DNA of 64,000 bases from Caulobacter segnis (lineage in GTDB: Bacteria; Pseudomonadota; Alphaproteobacteria; Caulobacterales; Caulobacteraceae), in NCBI RefSeq assembly GCF_003243465.1, contig NZ_QFQZ01000005.1, forward strand, positions 37,532 through 101,531. Reading direction: 5' to 3'. The position numbers and the translations under genes are program-made. Positions 63,162-64,000 of this stretch are shown here, piece by piece (within the stretch, counting starts at the first letter, position 1; the number at the start of each line of letters is the position of its first letter). The notes beneath the pieces were generated by a model, which was not told where the DNA came from, did no database searches, and saw only the letters and a program-made list of their open reading frames with translations.

Positions 63162-64000
63162 GTGGGGGAAATGCTCAACAGCGCGGTGCTGTCCGGCGCC
63201 GCTGATCTCATCGCCGAGCTAGGCGGAGATCCGTTCGATATTGCCCGGCAGGCCAACATTCCCCCCGCAGCGTTGTTCGAGAGCGGAATCCCCGTTCTAG
63301 GCTACTCGATGACGGATTTCTTCGAGCTGGCCGCGTCGAGCTGTGACTGCCGGGTATTTGGCATCAAGCTGGCAGAGCGCGAGAGCGAGGACCCTCTTGG
63401 ACCGCTGGGCGTCCTTCTTGAGACGGCGCGGACAGTCGAAGCGATGCTGCACGACCTGACCACCTATTTTGAGACCTTCAGCGAAGCGGCGGTGGTGGGA
63501 CTGGAACGTACGGGCGAAGGCGCTGTGTTGTCGTTCGAGGGGCGGGCGGGGCACTGCGATAGCGAAGTGCAGATGGTCGAATTCACCTTGACCCGGAACG
63601 TGGTGGCAGTCGCCAAGCGATGCCAGGCAGGGTGGCGTCCGGCCGCGGCGATGTTTCGTCACGCAGCGCCCCGCGAACTTGCAGCGCACAGGGAAGTCTT
63701 TGGTCTTAACCTCATGTTCGAGCAGGATCGCAACGGCGTCTTCTACGACCGAGAGACCCTCGATCGTCCATGGCGCATTGGAACGTCGCCGCCTCGCTCA
63801 GAGGCCGAGCGCGCGCTGTTCGAGGCGGACAAGGCGCGAAAGCCTCTTATCGCCGCGCGGGTGGAAGTGGCCATGCGTTCTCAGCTAAACCTTGCCGATG
63901 GAACGATCATCGCGATCAGCGACCAATTGGGGCTGCCCTCGCGAACGCTGCAACGGAAGCTGGAAGCCGAGCGCACGAGCTTCAGGGCGATCTTGAATAC
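63162..64000 (+). CDS. AraC family regulator, truncated by the window end
   Basis: From a GTG at 63162 (AGGGGG upstream; ATG at 63171 is an alternative) the frame is open to the end, about 279 residues. The N-terminal arabinose-binding-like domain (PF12625 type) includes LIAELGGDPFDIARQANIPP and FELAASSCDCRVFGIKLAER. The C-terminal AraC helix-turn-helix begins with IIAISDQLGLPSRTLQRKLE and is cut after RAILN. It is divergent from the cupin-SDR operon and probably activates it. Confidence 0.85.
   Translation, partial: MGEMLNSAVLSGAADLIAELGGDPFDIARQANIPPAALFESGIPVLGYSMTDFFELAASSCDCRVFGIKLAERESEDPLGPLGVLLETARTVEAMLHDLTTYFETFSEAAVVGLERTGEGAVLSFEGRAGHCDSEVQMVEFTLTRNVVAVAKRCQAGWRPAAAMFRHAAPRELAAHREVFGLNLMFEQDRNGVFYDRETLDRPWRIGTSPPRSEAERALFEADKARKPLIAARVEVAMRSQLNLADGTIIAISDQLGLPSRTLQRKLEAERTSFRAILN

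Overview
The window is high-GC DNA with short or overlapping gene junctions, frequent GTG/TTG starts, a GTTC-N7-GTTC LexA box and SigF/NrsF-type signalling. Together these point to an alphaproteobacterium of the Caulobacter/Phenylobacterium group. That assignment comes from gene content and was not checked by a search. No rRNA, tRNA, CRISPR array or complete insertion sequence was recognised.

Bases 1-5.9 kb and 22.8-32.6 kb are the two halves of one conjugation module of an integrative conjugative element (Tn4371-like gene order, RP4-type Trb system). The left half holds the end of a DUF2840 gene, a TraF-like S26 peptidase, a lytic transglycosylase, a candidate oriT, a MobP relaxase with DUF3363, the TraG/VirD4 coupling protein and a CopG regulator. 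The right half holds trbB-C-D-E-J-K-L-F-G-I, a DUF2274 gene, an XRE regulator and a 40-residue membrane protein.

A 17 kb cargo block (5.9-22.8 kb) separates the halves. It carries (a) a minus-strand bufferin operon (bufA DUF2282 precursor, bufB DUF692/MNIO enzyme, bufC, DoxX protein) ending in its own ECF sigma factor and NrsF anti-sigma gene. Two near-identical promoters (GTTACC-N16-CGAA) lie before bufA and before an adjacent small monooxygenase-fold gene. It also carries (b) a TolC/HlyD/two ABC-2 permease operon with no ATPase gene and a TetR gene, (c) a plus-strand operon of TetR, thioesterase, 3-hydroxyacyl-CoA dehydrogenase and oleate hydratase, and (d) two wrecks: a TonB-receptor tail and a frameshifted copper P-type ATPase.

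From 32.6 to 39.6 kb lies an SOS-type mutagenesis and repair operon, imuA-imuB-dnaE2-alkB-xth, with a LexA box directly before imuA. From 39.7 kb on the content is accessory metabolism and its regulators: a DUF6236-like protein, a nitrate-reductase-associated family protein, HxlR and a divergent isochorismatase-type hydrolase with tandem operators, a PaaI-type thioesterase, a molybdopterin oxidoreductase, a fatty acid desaturase, a large TonB-dependent receptor, a complete RND efflux operon with its TetR and operator, and an acyl-CoA ligase/SDR/cupin group beside an AraC regulator cut by the window end. Six TetR, two HxlR and one AraC regulators suggest a region tuned to lipophilic or aromatic compounds. 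Whether the part after 32.6 kb belongs to the element cannot be decided here, because no attachment site or integrase is visible.
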